A stretch of DNA of 64,000 nucleotides. Origin: an uncultured Clostridia bacterium. Its GTDB lineage: Bacteria; Bacillota; Clostridia; Lachnospirales; Cellulosilyticaceae. The stretch's first letter is position 1; the number at the start of each line of letters is the position of its first letter. A model generated the notes under the pieces. The model searched no databases and was not told the DNA's origin. It saw only the letters and a program-made list of their open reading frames with translations. Below, in pieces: positions 17,357 to 27,478 of the stretch. The stretch spans positions 38,885 through 102,884 of the forward strand of contig CAKZUB010000022.1 of the NCBI GenBank assembly GCA_937921505.1. Reading direction: 5' to 3'. Made by a program: the position numbers and the translations under genes.

Positions 17357-19108
17357 ATGAACACTCCTACCCAAACTATTAAGGACCAATTTAACAACAT
17401 TATTGATAAAAAACAAATTAAGACTGTTTTTCAACCTATTATCTCTCTTCGTGATACTTCGATTTTAGGTTACGAGGCACTAAGCAGACTTACCCAAAAT
17501 ATTATTATTAAAAATCCTGATGAGTTATTTTCACTTGCAACTGAATATAATAGACTATGGGATTTGGAACTTTTGTGTAGAACTCGAGCCCTTGAGACAG
17601 CTCATACTCTTTTACCTAATGAAAAACTATTTCTTAATGTTAATCCTAACGTTATTCATGATATAAAATTTAAAGAAGGTTTTACAAAAGAATATTTACA
17701 AAAATATGCTATGAAACCTGAAAATATAATATTTGAAATTACAGAACGTAATGCTATTAAAGATATTATAGGCTTTAGGTCTACTATTTCACACTATAAA
17801 CAACAAAATTATAAAATTGCAATTGATGATGCTGGTGCAGGTTATTCTGGCCTCAATCTTATCTGTGATGTTAAACCTCACTACATTAAGCTGGATATGC
17901 ATTTAATTAGGAATATTGACACCGATAGCATAAAGTACGCTCTTGTTAAAAGCATGATAGAATTATCTAAACTTTCAAGTATAACTCTTATAGCCGAAGG
18001 TATTGAGACACTAGAAGAGTTATCTACTCTCGTTACTCTTGGCGTTGAATATGGACAAGGATATTTTATACAAAAGCCACAAGAAACTATCACACCTATA
18101 GATACTTCTGTAACAAATACTCTTAAACGACTTAATCAACAGCGTAATCATCTTTATACAAAATCTCTTTCTTATACTTATATAGGCAATCTCTGCAAAG
18201 ATGAAAAAACGGTGACTCCAACCACTACTGTTGAAGATGTTTATAGCTTATTCTTATCAACCCCCTCTCTACTCGGGGTATGTGTTGTAAAAAACAAACA
18301 AGTTGTTGGCGTAGTTACTCGAACGCTTATAGCTACTAATCTTAGTGGACGTTATGGTTTTAGCCTTAATCAAAAAAAACCTCTTGCTACACTTATGCAA
18401 ACAGATTTTTTATCTGTTGATTATAAAACTTCTATTACTACTGTATCGAATCTTGCTATGTCTAGAGAGACTAGCAAATTATATGATTTTATAACTGTTA
18501 CTAAAAACGATAACTACTTAGGAATTGTGACAGTTAAAGATTTACTTGAAAAGGCGATGGAAGTGGAAGTTACCAACGCTAAACAGTTAAACCCTCTTTC
18601 TGGACTTCCTGGAAATCTAACCATTGATCAAAAGTTATTGGAATGTTTAAACTCTCCAACCCCTTTTAGTGCCTTATATTTTGATTTAGATAATTTCAAG
18701 TCTTATAATGACGTTTATGGATTTGGTAAGGGCGATATCATGCTTAAACTACTCACTCGCATTATTACGACTCACACACCATCTAATGGTTTTGCTGGTC
18801 ATATTGGAGGGGATGATTTTATTATGATACTGCCCTTCCATGAATGTAATGCTTTATGCCAACAGATCATATCTGATTTCGATACTCTTGTTCGTAAATG
18901 TTATTCACCTGAAGACCTTGTTAAGGGCTATATTACTTCTAAAAACAGACATGGCATTTCGGAAAACTTCCCTATTGCCACACTATCCATAGCTGCTATA
19001 ACTAATCAAAACACGGAATTTAACAATATGAATGACTTTTCTGCAAAACTTGCAGAGCTCAAGAAAAAATGCAAACAACAGGATTGCAGTATTTGCTATA
19101 TTTGCTAA
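17357..19108 (+). CDS. EAL-CBS-GGDEF cyclic-di-GMP protein
   Basis: This 583-residue cytosolic protein joins three modules. Residues about 10-250 form an EAL phosphodiesterase with intact catalytic residues: YEALSR, NVNPN, EITER, DDAGAGYSG, YIKLDM, IAEGIET and GYFIQKP. Residues about 275-415 form a pair of CBS domains, a likely adenine-nucleotide sensor. Residues about 425-580 form a GGDEF domain whose signature is GGDDF, a conservative change that may bind GTP without making c-di-GMP. The most likely net activity is c-di-GMP breakdown tuned by nucleotide levels. Three chemoreceptors elsewhere in the window fit a motile cell. The gene stands alone with its own promoter region. Confidence 0.9.
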   Translation: MNTPTQTIKDQFNNIIDKKQIKTVFQPIISLRDTSILGYEALSRLTQNIIIKNPDELFSLATEYNRLWDLELLCRTRALETAHTLLPNEKLFLNVNPNVIHDIKFKEGFTKEYLQKYAMKPENIIFEITERNAIKDIIGFRSTISHYKQQNYKIAIDDAGAGYSGLNLICDVKPHYIKLDMHLIRNIDTDSIKYALVKSMIELSKLSSITLIAEGIETLEELSTLVTLGVEYGQGYFIQKPQETITPIDTSVTNTLKRLNQQRNHLYTKSLSYTYIGNLCKDEKTVTPTTTVEDVYSLFLSTPSLLGVCVVKNKQVVGVVTRTLIATNLSGRYGFSLNQKKPLATLMQTDFLSVDYKTSITTVSNLAMSRETSKLYDFITVTKNDNYLGIVTVKDLLEKAMEVEVTNAKQLNPLSGLPGNLTIDQKLLECLNSPTPFSALYFDLDNFKSYNDVYGFGKGDIMLKLLTRIITTHTPSNGFAGHIGGDDFIMILPFHECNALCQQIISDFDTLVRKCYSPEDLVKGYITSKNRHGISENFPIATLSIAAITNQNTEFNNMNDFSAKLAELKKKCKQQDCSICYIC

Positions 19109-19195
19109 GTTCTTATCTATTTGATAGAATTAAACTACACACCTACTAGAAGTAGATGGATTTAGCAGTATAAATACTGCCATTGCGACTGAAAG

Positions 19196-19480
19196 TCATT
19201 CTTCTATTTTAAACTTATTCTCTATTCCATCTGAAGATTGATTCTCTATATAATTCTTTACAATTTCTTCTGTTACCATTCCTACGGTTGCGCAAAAATA
19301 TCCTCTTGCCCAGAGATGTTGACCCCAATATCTCTTTTTTAGTTGTGGAAATTCTTCCTGCATTAGATGTGACGATCTACCTTTTAAGTATTGTACAATT
19401 TTGCTTGGGGGCAAATCTGTGGGGCAAGATATAAGCATTTATACATGATCTTTACCTCTACTTCCTTTGATATTGAACCT
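19196..19480 (-). pseudogene. Remnant of IS200/IS605 TnpA transposase
   Basis: The intact part reads MLISCPTDLPPS, YLKGRSSHLMQEEFP, YWGQHLWARGYF and ends with the catalytic tyrosine region (IVKNYIENQ), matching the C-terminal half of Y1-family TnpA. Just upstream in frame is KDHV followed by TAA (19441-19439), where the HUH motif should read HVH, and a second stop lies at 19483. The N-terminal part is not recognisable. The element is therefore dead. No TnpB was found next to it. Confidence 0.82.
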
Positions 19481-19606
19481 TTAGTTCATGGCTCTATGAA
19501 GAAAAAACTTCCTGAATTAGAGCTCGCCATTGATGGTTATATAACACCAGAGCAAGCAGTCTTATTCGCTAGATCTCAAGGTTATCGCATCAAAACCGCT
19601 TCTTAA
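19444..19606 (+). pseudogene. Possible IS110-type transposase fragment
   Basis: A short frame encodes about 53 residues, including VHGSMKKKLPELELAIDG. That resembles the segment in IS110-family transposases before their helical middle part. It overlaps the TnpA remnant on the other strand and has no ribosome binding site. The match is weak and from memory of the family only; it may be chance coding. Confidence 0.3.
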
Positions 19607-19705
19607 CCTTTATCATTTATCACATATTTAATTTTTTGGTCATTGGAAGATGGCCTGTTTGCTGTGTTCCCTTATTCAATTGGCGACTTCTAGTTTATAT
19701 TTCAA

Positions 19706-19949
19706 CCTTCTTCTGAAAGTCCAAACATTTCTTTTAAAGTTAGAAGGCCAATTGTTACGTTAACAGGCGATTAGGCCTTGAAGCGGTATCACTATAAAGA
19801 ACTTCGAACCGTTCTTCATTAATATTCGAAAGAATCTACTTATGAAAGGGTTCAGCCCAACTTTTTCTCAATGCATTTTGAAGATATTTAGGCATTGTTA
19901 CTATTTTGTCATCAAGATTAAGTTGCACAGCATCATTTTTACGAAACAT
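19706..19949 (-). pseudogene. Remnant of an IS1182-family transposase N-terminus
   Basis: Reading minus from ATG 19949 gives MFRKNDAVQLNLDDKIVTMP, then KSWAEPFHK and a stop, then INEERFEVLYSDTASRPN. After a frameshift it continues PVNVTIGLLTLKEMFGLSEE. This order is that of the conserved N-terminus of IS1182-type transposases. At least one stop and one frameshift, and loss of the catalytic part, make it nonfunctional. A good ribosome binding site (AAAGGGG) remains before the ATG. Confidence 0.75.
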
Positions 19950-19995
19950 GGTAATACCCCTTTCAAATCTTTTTACTTAAGTATAATAATTTTCC

Positions 19996-20139
19996 AGGTT
20001 AAAATCACCGGATTTTACTTTTTTGGAAATTTTAATACAAGATGATGGCGTAGGCATGGATGAAGCCAAACGTTCTCATATATTTAATTCAGATTATATT
20101 AAAGAGAATCCTTCTGGCGGAGTAGGTGTTAATAACATT
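19996..20139 (+). pseudogene. Fragment of a histidine kinase ATPase domain
   Basis: A frame reads FTFLEILIQDDGVGMDEAKR and then GGVGVNNI, matching the N, G1 and G2 boxes of a YesM/LytS-type HATPase domain (DDGVGM, then GGVG). The upstream phosphoacceptor and N-box regions are absent. The frame breaks at about 20137, exactly where the HsdR remnant begins on the other strand. It marks a deletion or insertion junction. Confidence 0.6.
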
Positions 20140-21201
20140 TTTCTATATCTTGTTCTAATAGTTCCAATAAGCCTTCTGGACTCATCCATCCTTGCTGAGC
20201 CTTTGGAATATTGGATGATTTTCTCACATCTAAAAACCAGATACCAGACTTAATTTCCAGTTGCTTTAAGTATTTTCTGCCATTGGTTGCAAAAAGAAAA
20301 GGCACTTTATAGTGTCCCCAACACCCTATAACATACTCATGATCTGAAGCTTTAATTTCCTTTGCATAATCTTTGCACTGATAATCAATCACACAAGGAA
20401 TATCTACGTGCTGACGTTTTGCTTCAATAACCCCTACAAGCTTCTTACCTGCAAAAAGGGCATAGTCCGCATAGCCTCTATCCCCAACCTTTGAGTTGGT
20501 AGGCCACTCCGCAATGGCTAGATTTCTACCTTTTTGAGGTCTTATTCCTTTTGAATAACGTAGATTCAATGTATCTGCTTCCCAACCCACCTTACGAAGT
20601 TGCTCGTCTATTAAATACCGTGTTTCCTTCTCTGTTAATTGCATCTTATCTGCTGAGGTGTGAGCCAATTTTTTTCTAGTCTCAATAGATATATGAGCGT
20701 GTGATACTGCCTTTTGCTTATCTTCCATTAAGCGAGCTATTTCAGCTTCCTGAGCTTTGATCATCTGATCATAATTTATCTCTTTACTCATGTGCTGTGG
20801 AAGCACAAAACTATGCGGTTCAAACTACCAATCCCCATAAGTCTGCATAAATCAAATACCCAACTTAAAGGTTGCTTCAAGGAGTATTTCTGCCTTTTCA
20901 CTCGATTCAAATCCCTCATGTACAGCTTTATTTCTAGATGTTCTTAAAATGCACAAGAAGTCATCAACCTCTTTAGGAATAAGGCCTTCTCTCTTTAATA
21001 CCTTAATCCTATTTGAATGTGTATTTTCTATTCTGGCAAGTCAATATTATCTAGTTCAAACATAAGACTCACAAGTTTTTCTGCAAATAGTCCAAGCTTT
21101 ATAAGCGCTGAATTAGAGTCTGAATAAATATAGCTTTCTGCATTGCTTCCAAGCCGCGCTAATATTGGCCACTTTTCTTCTAAAAATAAGAAATTAGACA
21201 T
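20129..21201 (-). pseudogene. Broken N-terminal part of type I restriction subunit HsdR
   Basis: From ATG 21201 the minus strand reads MSNFLFLEEKWPILARLG, SALIKLGLFAEKLVSLMFEL, then a frameshift near IDLPE. A second frame follows (KREGLIPKEVDDFLCILRTS, NKAVHEGF), with a stop after KLGI. An intact 225-codon frame then starts near LPQHMSKEINYDQ. This is the DUF4145-like front end and restriction-nuclease domain of HsdR, with the PD-(D/E)xK-like signature GVIEAKR and ADYALF. The protein ends at about 20129 with LLEQDIEK, before the helicase motor. HsdM and HsdS are absent, so no restriction activity is expected. Confidence 0.8.
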
Positions 21202-21335
21202 AGTTTTCCCCCTACAAACTAATTTTTTTCTTTAGTATCTGTATACACCTATATTTTTCATAATTATACCATAAACTCCATACTTTGTGTTTATTGAATC
21301 CTATCCGCATACCTATTAAAGAGATTGTGTCTTAT

Positions 21336-21379
21336 AAAAAAAAGAATGTGTTTAAAGCATTATGCTCTAAAAACATTCT
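21336..21379 (-). terminator. Terminator of the fucI-fucU operon
   Basis: A hairpin at 21343-21379 (agaatgtgttta against taaaaacattct, with agc/gct extension) is followed on the minus strand by a run of seven to eight T at 21342-21336. Confidence 0.75.
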
Positions 21380-21410
21380 CTTGTTGGCTCAAAAAATTAA
21401 TTATGCTATC

Positions 21411-21854
21411 TTATTTATCAACTACAACGCCTTTTTTAAGAATGATATTTGCATAAAGCGCGCTTTCGCTTGTAGCTACAATTGCGAAAGCTTTCTGAGC
21501 TCTGTCATAAAAATCATATCTCTCAATGAACTCTATCTTTGCGTCTTTACCGTCATGCTTTTTTATCACTTCTTTATAATCTTCCCAAATAGTTGGTATG
21601 GTTGGATCCCCTTCCACAACTTGCATTAACCCTACTGAGGCAGGAGCATAAGTGTCAAGCGGAAAGAAAGGCAGGATTGCCTCTAAAATTTGGGTTACAG
21701 TATGCCCATCACATCTCACAAGTCTTCTGGCATTTGTATCTGCTGGGAAGTTACCATCTGCAAATACAATTTCATCACCATGTCCCATAGACATAAGAGT
21801 ATGCATAAGATCCGGAGATATAATAGCTGGTATTTTTTTTAACATAGTAATCAC
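21411..21854 (-). CDS. fucU: L-fucose mutarotase FucU
   Basis: This 147-residue cytosolic sugar mutarotase of the RbsD/FucU family interconverts the alpha and beta anomers of L-fucose so that the isomerase receives its preferred form. Typical segments are MGHGDEIVFADGNFPAD (with the conserved His and Asp), VLF-like core strands and the C-terminal ESALYANIILKKGVV. It follows fucI by 49 bp on the same strand and ends in a strong terminator. A GAGGTGAT site precedes the ATG. FucU is distinguished from RbsD by length and the C-terminal tail. Confidence 0.92.
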   Translation of the reverse strand: MITMLKKIPAIISPDLMHTLMSMGHGDEIVFADGNFPADTNARRLVRCDGHTVTQILEAILPFFPLDTYAPASVGLMQVVEGDPTIPTIWEDYKEVIKKHDGKDAKIEFIERYDFYDRAQKAFAIVATSESALYANIILKKGVVVDK

Positions 21855-21903
21855 CTCATCGCTTATTTAATAGAATATGAGTTAATGACTTATAATGAGA
21901 TTA

Positions 21904-23694
21904 TTAGCATTTTTTATAGAGTGGTCCAAAAGACTCACAAGCTCTATAATCTGCACCTTCTAAATCTTTTGTTCCAAATGCACCCCATGTTTTTGGACGA
22001 AAGATTCTTTCTTCTTCTACATTGTGCATAGCTACCGGTATTCTGAGCATCGCTGCAATTGTGATAAGATCTGCACCAATATGACCATAACTAATCGCGC
22101 CATGATTAGCTGACCATGCATTCATAACACTATAAACATCTTTGAATGCTCCTTCACCTGTTAACTTTGGTACAAACCATGTCGTTGGCCATGTTTGACT
22201 GGTACGTTTATCAAGTGTACGATGCACATCTTCTTGCAACTCTACTGTATACCCTTCTGCTATTTGAAGAATTGGACCTAAACCTTTTACTAGAGAAATA
22301 CGACTCATTGTAACAGGCATATCTCCTTTACTTAAGAAACAAGATGAGAATCCGCCTCCTCTAAAGTATTCACCATCTGCTGGTGGCCATATTGTTGCAT
22401 CTAAGCATTTCTGAGCTTCTTCTTCTGTAATATTCCAGTATGGTTTCATCACTGGTTTACCCTTTTCATCTGACTGCTGACCCGTACCATCTAAAGTGGT
22501 AGAACCTGAATTAATTAAATGGATAATACCGTTCTTCGCAATACCCGTAAGTTTTTGTCCTGTCACTCGCTCTACTGCATCTGGGCTCCAGTATGTACGT
22601 ACATCTGAGAAGATTTGTGCGGTATTTGTAAGAAGATGCCCAAATAACATGGCTACACCATTTAAACAGTCGTTTTCTGTTGCCATAACAAAAGCTTCTC
22701 TTATACCATTCCAATCAAAAGAAGAATTAAGAATAGCTTCCATAAAATCTCCGTTTGGAAGTTGGTCGGTCCACTGTCTTTGCCCTTGGAACCCTGCTGC
22801 AATCGCATTATGTCCTTCTGCCTCTTCTCCAAATCCCATCTGGGCAAGTTTTGGATTGCCTATCATAAGATCACGGCATATAAGTGTCATCTTAACAACA
22901 TATTCCCACTCTGCATCTTTTTGTTCTCTTGTTTTTGGATTTGCATTGAAGTCTTTGCCTTCTTTACAGTTTGCCTTTGTCCATGCAAGTGCTTTTTCAA
23001 ATTCCTCTTTATCATAGATCCCTTCGTTTACGCGACGTGAAATTTCTGACATATCAACATATTCATTTCTCATACCTAAGTAATCACTAAAGAAGTTAGA
23101 ATCTACAATAGAACCTGCAATTCCCATAGATACACTACCAATAGATAAGTAAGACTTATCTTTCATGGTTGCCACTGCAAGACCTGATTTTGCAAAAGAG
23201 ATTAACTTTTCTTGAACATCTTCTGGAATTGCTGTATCAGATAAGTCTTGTACGTCTTTACCATAGATTGTGAAAACTGGAAGACCCATTTGATCGTGTC
23301 CTGCTGCTGCTGCTGCAAGGTATACAGCTCCTGGCCTTTCTGTTCCATTAAATCCCCATATAGCTTTAATGCGATGTGGATTTTGATCAATTGTTTCACT
23401 GCCATAGCACCAGCAAGGCGTTACTGTAAGCGAGACACCTACATTTTCTCTTTGAAATTTATCTTCGCACCTCGCTGCTTCTGCAACACCGCCTATCGTA
23501 GAGTCAGCTATCACACACTCTACTTTTTCACCACTTGGGTGACGCAGATTAGCTTCCAAAAATGCTGCTACACTCTTTGCCATGCCCATTGTTTTTTCTT
23601 CTAATGATTCTCTTACACCTTTTCTTCTTCCATCAATAGTCGGTCTAATACCTATTTTGGGAAGTCTGCCATTTAACCTAAATGTGTTGTTCAT
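21904..23694 (-). CDS. fucI: L-fucose isomerase FucI
   Basis: The 596-residue enzyme converts L-fucose to L-fuculose using Mn2+. The start [20 protein letters not shown] is the hallmark of FucI, and [32 protein letters not shown] and the late [17 protein letters not shown] are family-specific. It has the normal length (E. coli about 591). AGGAGG precedes the ATG. It is first in an operon with fucU and divergent from a GntR/LacI-hybrid regulator across a 379-bp region with several inverted repeats. Fuculokinase and fuculose-phosphate aldolase are not in the window. D-arabinose is a common alternative substrate. Confidence 0.96.
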   Translation of the reverse strand: MNNTFRLNGRLPKIGIRPTIDGRRKGVRESLEEKTMGMAKSVAAFLEANLRHPSGEKVECVIADSTIGGVAEAARCEDKFQRENVGVSLTVTPCWCYGSETIDQNPHRIKAIWGFNGTERPGAVYLAAAAAGHDQMGLPVFTIYGKDVQDLSDTAIPEDVQEKLISFAKSGLAVATMKDKSYLSIGSVSMGIAGSIVDSNFFSDYLGMRNEYVDMSEISRRVNEGIYDKEEFEKALAWTKANCKEGKDFNANPKTREQKDAEWEYVVKMTLICRDLMIGNPKLAQMGFGEEAEGHNAIAAGFQGQRQWTDQLPNGDFMEAILNSSFDWNGIREAFVMATENDCLNGVAMLFGHLLTNTAQIFSDVRTYWSPDAVERVTGQKLTGIAKNGIIHLINSGSTTLDGTGQQSDEKGKPVMKPYWNITEEEAQKCLDATIWPPADGEYFRGGGFSSCFLSKGDMPVTMSRISLVKGLGPILQIAEGYTVELQEDVHRTLDKRTSQTWPTTWFVPKLTGEGAFKDVYSVMNAWSANHGAISYGHIGADLITIAAMLRIPVAMHNVEEERIFRPKTWGAFGTKDLEGADYRACESFGPLYKKC

Positions 23695-24073
23695 TAAAAC
23701 GCCTCCTTATATAAACTTAAAATTTAGCCTAACATTTAAATATACTTTAGCATATACCAATTTTGACAAATTTTTAAAATTGGTATAAAATAAGTATATC
23801 TATTAACACCAACGCCTTATATTCTATATATAATATATATTAACATATTTGTCAATTGATTTATCTCTTTTAATTTATTTTTATTCATTTTTATAATTGT
23901 CCTCTTGAATAATATGATTTACACTATATTATTGGTTTATATTATATAAACCAATAATATATCTATTTTATACCAAAAATATTTATTTTATTATCTGATA
24001 TGATAAAACGATATTGCTTTATCAGATATAAGTCTAGTATACTTTAAATATCACTTTTAAAAGGAGCTTATCT
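23695..24073. promoter_or_regulatory. Divergent promoter/operator region between fucI and its regulator
   Basis: The region has no open frame and is very A/T-rich. It holds three inverted repeats. Arms tataccaatttt (23753-23764) and aaaattggtata (23776-23787) overlap a minus-strand TTGTCA that could be the fucI -35. Perfect 14-bp arms lie at 23926-23939 and 23947-23960 (core ttggttta/taaaccaa). A looser repeat (tatctgata/tatcagata) lies at about 23991-24031 near the regulator start. All are plausible operators for the GntR-type protein; which are used is inferred. Confidence 0.55.
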
Positions 24074-25141
24074 ATGGATCACTCTAGTAAACCTTCTCCA
24101 CGCTATATTCAAATCTATGCAGATTTAAAAACACTTATTGAACAAAATCATTATGAGTATGGGTCTTTTTTACCCGCTGAAAGAGTACTTAGTACACAGT
24201 ATCAAGTAGAACGTCTTACACTGCGCAAAGCTCTTTCTCTTTTAGCTGAACAAAGTTATATTGAAAAACTGCCTGGTGCTGGTAATAAAATTATTTATAA
24301 ATCCATGATTTCTCCTTCTCTTCAAGGCATTGCCAACGCTATTGCTTATGTTCTTCCTGATATGGATAATGAACAGGTCGCACAACCATATCATATGGAA
24401 ATATGTAATTATCTTGAGAAATATTGTAAACAAGATAACCTTGATCTTATTTTTACAAAGATAAGCGATAATCAAGCCACACCTTCATTTTTGCTTAACC
24501 CCACTACTATAAAAGGTATTATATGGGTAGGTGATATTAATCCAGACTTTTTAGAAATGGCTCGTAAAAGTCATATTCCTTCTATTGTTGTGTCCAATAA
24601 TTATCCCCTCTTTGCACGTATTAATATTGACGATGTTAACTGTGGGTATAGCGCTACTTCTCACCTCATTGAGCAAGGCTGCAAACGTATTGTGCATATC
24701 GAAGGAGCATCCAACTACATCAGTACTAATAATAGAAGCGAAGGCTATCGTCGTGCACTTCTTGTGAATGGTCTTCATGTTCACCCCGAACTCATTGTGC
24801 AAGGTGACTGGAACTTTACCAGTGGTTACTCAAGCGTTATGTCACTTATTGAAAAAGGAATAGCTTTTGATGGAATTATGTCTTCAAATGATATGATGGC
24901 ACTTGGTGCTATGAAGGCCGTTATTACTTCTGGTCTTAGTGTGCCTTTAGATATTAAAATTATTGGTATTGATAATATTGAGCAAAGTAAAATTTCTAAT
25001 CCATCACTTTCAACTATTTGCGTCGAGCAACAAAGTATTGCAAAACTTGCCTTTTTATTTTTAAAACAAATCATGTTAGACCTCTCTGTGCCGGATGAAA
25101 TTCTTATTCCCGGCAAGCTCATCCACCGTGAAACAAGTTGA
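24074..25141 (+). CDS. GntR-HTH/LacI-type ligand-binding transcription regulator
   Basis: This 355-residue protein joins an N-terminal winged helix of the GntR type (residues about 8-75: PRYIQIYADLKTLIEQNHY, LPAERVLSTQYQVERLTLRK) to a C-terminal periplasmic-binding-protein-like sugar sensor (about 85-355, with DGIMSSNDMMALGAM and IDNIEQSKISNPSLSTI). The architecture is that of AraR from Bacillus. It is divergent from fucI-fucU, so it most likely represses that operon and responds to L-fucose, a downstream intermediate or a similar pentose. AAAAGGAG precedes the ATG. Confidence 0.88.
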   Translation: MDHSSKPSPRYIQIYADLKTLIEQNHYEYGSFLPAERVLSTQYQVERLTLRKALSLLAEQSYIEKLPGAGNKIIYKSMISPSLQGIANAIAYVLPDMDNEQVAQPYHMEICNYLEKYCKQDNLDLIFTKISDNQATPSFLLNPTTIKGIIWVGDINPDFLEMARKSHIPSIVVSNNYPLFARINIDDVNCGYSATSHLIEQGCKRIVHIEGASNYISTNNRSEGYRRALLVNGLHVHPELIVQGDWNFTSGYSSVMSLIEKGIAFDGIMSSNDMMALGAMKAVITSGLSVPLDIKIIGIDNIEQSKISNPSLSTICVEQQSIAKLAFLFLKQIMLDLSVPDEILIPGKLIHRETS

Positions 25142-25336
25142 ACAAATATATATGAAATCTTCACCAAGTATTCATGAAGTATTCACTACTATTTATTTTG
25201 TAAACAACTATATCAACCAATTATCATCTCCTTATTCTGGCATATGTGACTTATTTTTTCAGATTCCCTATGAGTTGTTTCATAAAAGTATAAATTATGA
25301 TAAAATTTAATGAAGTTCTATATATGGAGGCCGCTC

Positions 25337-27409
25337 ATGAAAAATAGTGTAAAAAAACTGAAATTTAAAAACAATCTTAGTACAAAGCTTTTTTCTTTTA
25401 AATTAAAATCTTTAAATCTGAAGAAAAAGAATACTCATACAAAGACTTCATCTATCAAAAATAAACTTATTACAATTTTCATCATATTTGCCGTTATTCC
25501 ACTTCTTGTTGTAAATATTATATCTTCTTCAATATCAAAGAAAGCTCTGCGCAATACCAGCCAACAGCTTACAACCGAACTGGTAAAGCAGGTTGCTCAC
25601 AATATTGATTCTTTTATTAACGAAGTGGATAAAAATGTTACTCAATTTGCTGTTGTTGATTTAGTTCAAGGAAATTTGATAACTTCTTACTTCTCTAGTG
25701 ATATACTACAAAAGCTCAATGCAACAAGAGAGATAGAAAAAACCACATTGTATTTAGAAACTATGGATAAAAATATTAAGGATACTGCTCTAGTTATGAA
25801 TAATGACTCGGTACTAGGGTCAATCACTGGGGTTACACCCGAAGACTTACTTTCTACCAAAGACCTTGACCTAGAATCTAAACCTCTTTGGACCAAAGAT
25901 TTAGGATCTTCTACCGATAAGCTTTTTTTTATGAAAGCTATTACTACGTTATCTAAAGGCACGCATTGCACTATAGTAGTCGATGTTAACATGGAAAGTA
26001 TTGTTAAAACTATTGGGAATATTGATCTATTAGAAAATTCTGTTTTATACATAGCCGATCACGAAGGCAAGATGATTTATAATTCTGATACTACTGCGCA
26101 AATGGTAGGTACGGCTATATGGGATGTAGTAGATAGTTCAACTGAGCTTGGAACAGCAATCGTTGAAAATAAACTCGTTACTTATTCAGTACTTCCTAAT
26201 GGTTGGCACATTATTGCTGAAATACCTGAAGCCTCTTTAACAAGTCAATTAACTGCTTCTAGTGTTATAATTTGGCTTCTTATCTTTGTAGTCGGATTAC
26301 TTGCAGTTATTATAGGTTCTCTTGTATCTAAAGGATTTTCTTCACCCATCATCAAGCTTATGTCTCTTATGAAACGTGCTGAGGAAGGGGATCTTACTAT
26401 ACAAATGACTGAGAAGGGCACTGATGAAATTGCTAGTCTTTGCAAAAGTTTTAATCATATGATACTCAATATACGCACACTGCTTAATGATACAAAGCTC
26501 GTTATTATGAATACCTTAGATGACAGCAAAATATTGCGTACTTCTACTGGTCAGTCTGTTGAGACCTTTGAACAATTTGCATTATCTATCGATGAAATTG
26601 CACAGGCAACTACCCACCAAGCCGAAGATGCTCAACACAGCGCTGAGGTGATGTCAAACTTATCAGATAGCATGCAAGATGTTATGCAAAAAACAAATGT
26701 TATATTTGAAAATAATCAAGGGGCAAAGCAAATGATTCAAGCTGCAACAGATAGTATTAACCTTCTTAGTAAAACTATGGTCTCTTCTATTGAAGCATCT
26801 GCCGAGATCCAAACAAGTATTATTGAACTAAGTACTCTTACCAAAAGTATTGAAGATATTATGAAACTTGTAGATGGTATTAGCGAACAAACAAACCTTC
26901 TTGCTCTTAATGCGAGTATTGAAGCGGCAAGAGCTGGTGAAGTCGGCAAAGGATTTGCTGTTGTTGCACATGAAGTAAGAAACTTAGCTGAGCAATCTAA
27001 AAGTTCTACTGTAAATGTTAGAAAAACCCTTAATACTATAGAGACTAAAACAAAAGATGCAGTAGCCTTAGTTAAAAAATCAAATAACATTTTTGCCAGT
27101 CAAGAAGACGCTGTGAAGAATGTTAATACCACCTTCTTTAGTATTATTAATACCCTGAAAACTATGGATACAGATCTTGAAGAAGTTAACTCTAAAGTAC
27201 AAAGTATGCGTACTTTAAAGGATACAATGGTTCAAAAAATAGATAATATTGCAACCGTCACTCAAGAATCAGCCGCTTCTACCCAAGAAGTTAGTGCGTT
27301 AAGCGAAGAGCAAAAATCAGTTGTTGAATCTTTATATGATTTATCTAATACATTAACTTCTAGTATGAATAAACTTAATCACTCTATACAAACTTTTAAA
27401 GTAGAATAA
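25337..27409 (+). CDS. Methyl-accepting chemotaxis protein 1 (dCACHE type)
   Basis: The 690-residue transmembrane chemoreceptor has a basic cytosolic lead (about 1-45), TM1 (about 50-72), a large extracellular domain of dCACHE type (about 75-300), TM2 (about 310-332), HAMP and a long signalling coiled coil. The hairpin tip reads [22 protein letters not shown] 25337 is chosen because ATGGAGG lies 6 bases upstream. It stands between the fucose genes and a sugar ABC transporter, so it may sense a sugar, directly or through a binding protein. A strong hairpin separates it from the convergent binding-protein genes. Confidence 0.92.
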   Translation: MKNSVKKLKFKNNLSTKLFSFKLKSLNLKKKNTHTKTSSIKNKLITIFIIFAVIPLLVVNIISSSISKKALRNTSQQLTTELVKQVAHNIDSFINEVDKNVTQFAVVDLVQGNLITSYFSSDILQKLNATREIEKTTLYLETMDKNIKDTALVMNNDSVLGSITGVTPEDLLSTKDLDLESKPLWTKDLGSSTDKLFFMKAITTLSKGTHCTIVVDVNMESIVKTIGNIDLLENSVLYIADHEGKMIYNSDTTAQMVGTAIWDVVDSSTELGTAIVENKLVTYSVLPNGWHIIAEIPEASLTSQLTASSVIIWLLIFVVGLLAVIIGSLVSKGFSSPIIKLMSLMKRAEEGDLTIQMTEKGTDEIASLCKSFNHMILNIRTLLNDTKLVIMNTLDDSKILRTSTGQSVETFEQFALSIDEIAQATTHQAEDAQHSAEVMSNLSDSMQDVMQKTNVIFENNQGAKQMIQAATDSINLLSKTMVSSIEASAEIQTSIIELSTLTKSIEDIMKLVDGISEQTNLLALNASIEAARAGEVGKGFAVVAHEVRNLAEQSKSSTVNVRKTLNTIETKTKDAVALVKKSNNIFASQEDAVKNVNTTFFSIINTLKTMDTDLEEVNSKVQSMRTLKDTMVQKIDNIATVTQESAASTQEVSALSEEQKSVVESLYDLSNTLTSSMNKLNHSIQTFKVE

Positions 27410-27423
27410 AAAACAACCCAAAA

Positions 27424-27462
27424 GTAAGATGCAGCTTCGAGTCCTTAGAAGCTGCATCTTAC
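27424..27462. terminator. Bidirectional terminator between chemoreceptor and binding-protein genes
   Basis: Perfect 15-bp arms gtaagatgcagcttc (27424-27438) and its complement (27448-27462) flank a 9-base loop between convergent genes. Confidence 0.85.
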
Positions 27463-27478
27463 CACTTGATCTAGATGA

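Noticed and set aside
19804..19830. ttcgaacc-like sequence suggesting a tRNA T-arm
   Set aside because: No acceptor stem or anticodon arm surrounds it, and it falls in the IS1182 transposase remnant.
21285..21629. 114-codon open frame on the plus strand
   Set aside because: It overlaps the fuc terminator and fucU on the opposite strand and has no ribosome binding site; it is a shadow frame.
22496..23017. 173-codon plus-strand open frame inside fucI
   Set aside because: It lies wholly within the strongly supported fucI gene on the other strand, with no ribosome binding site.
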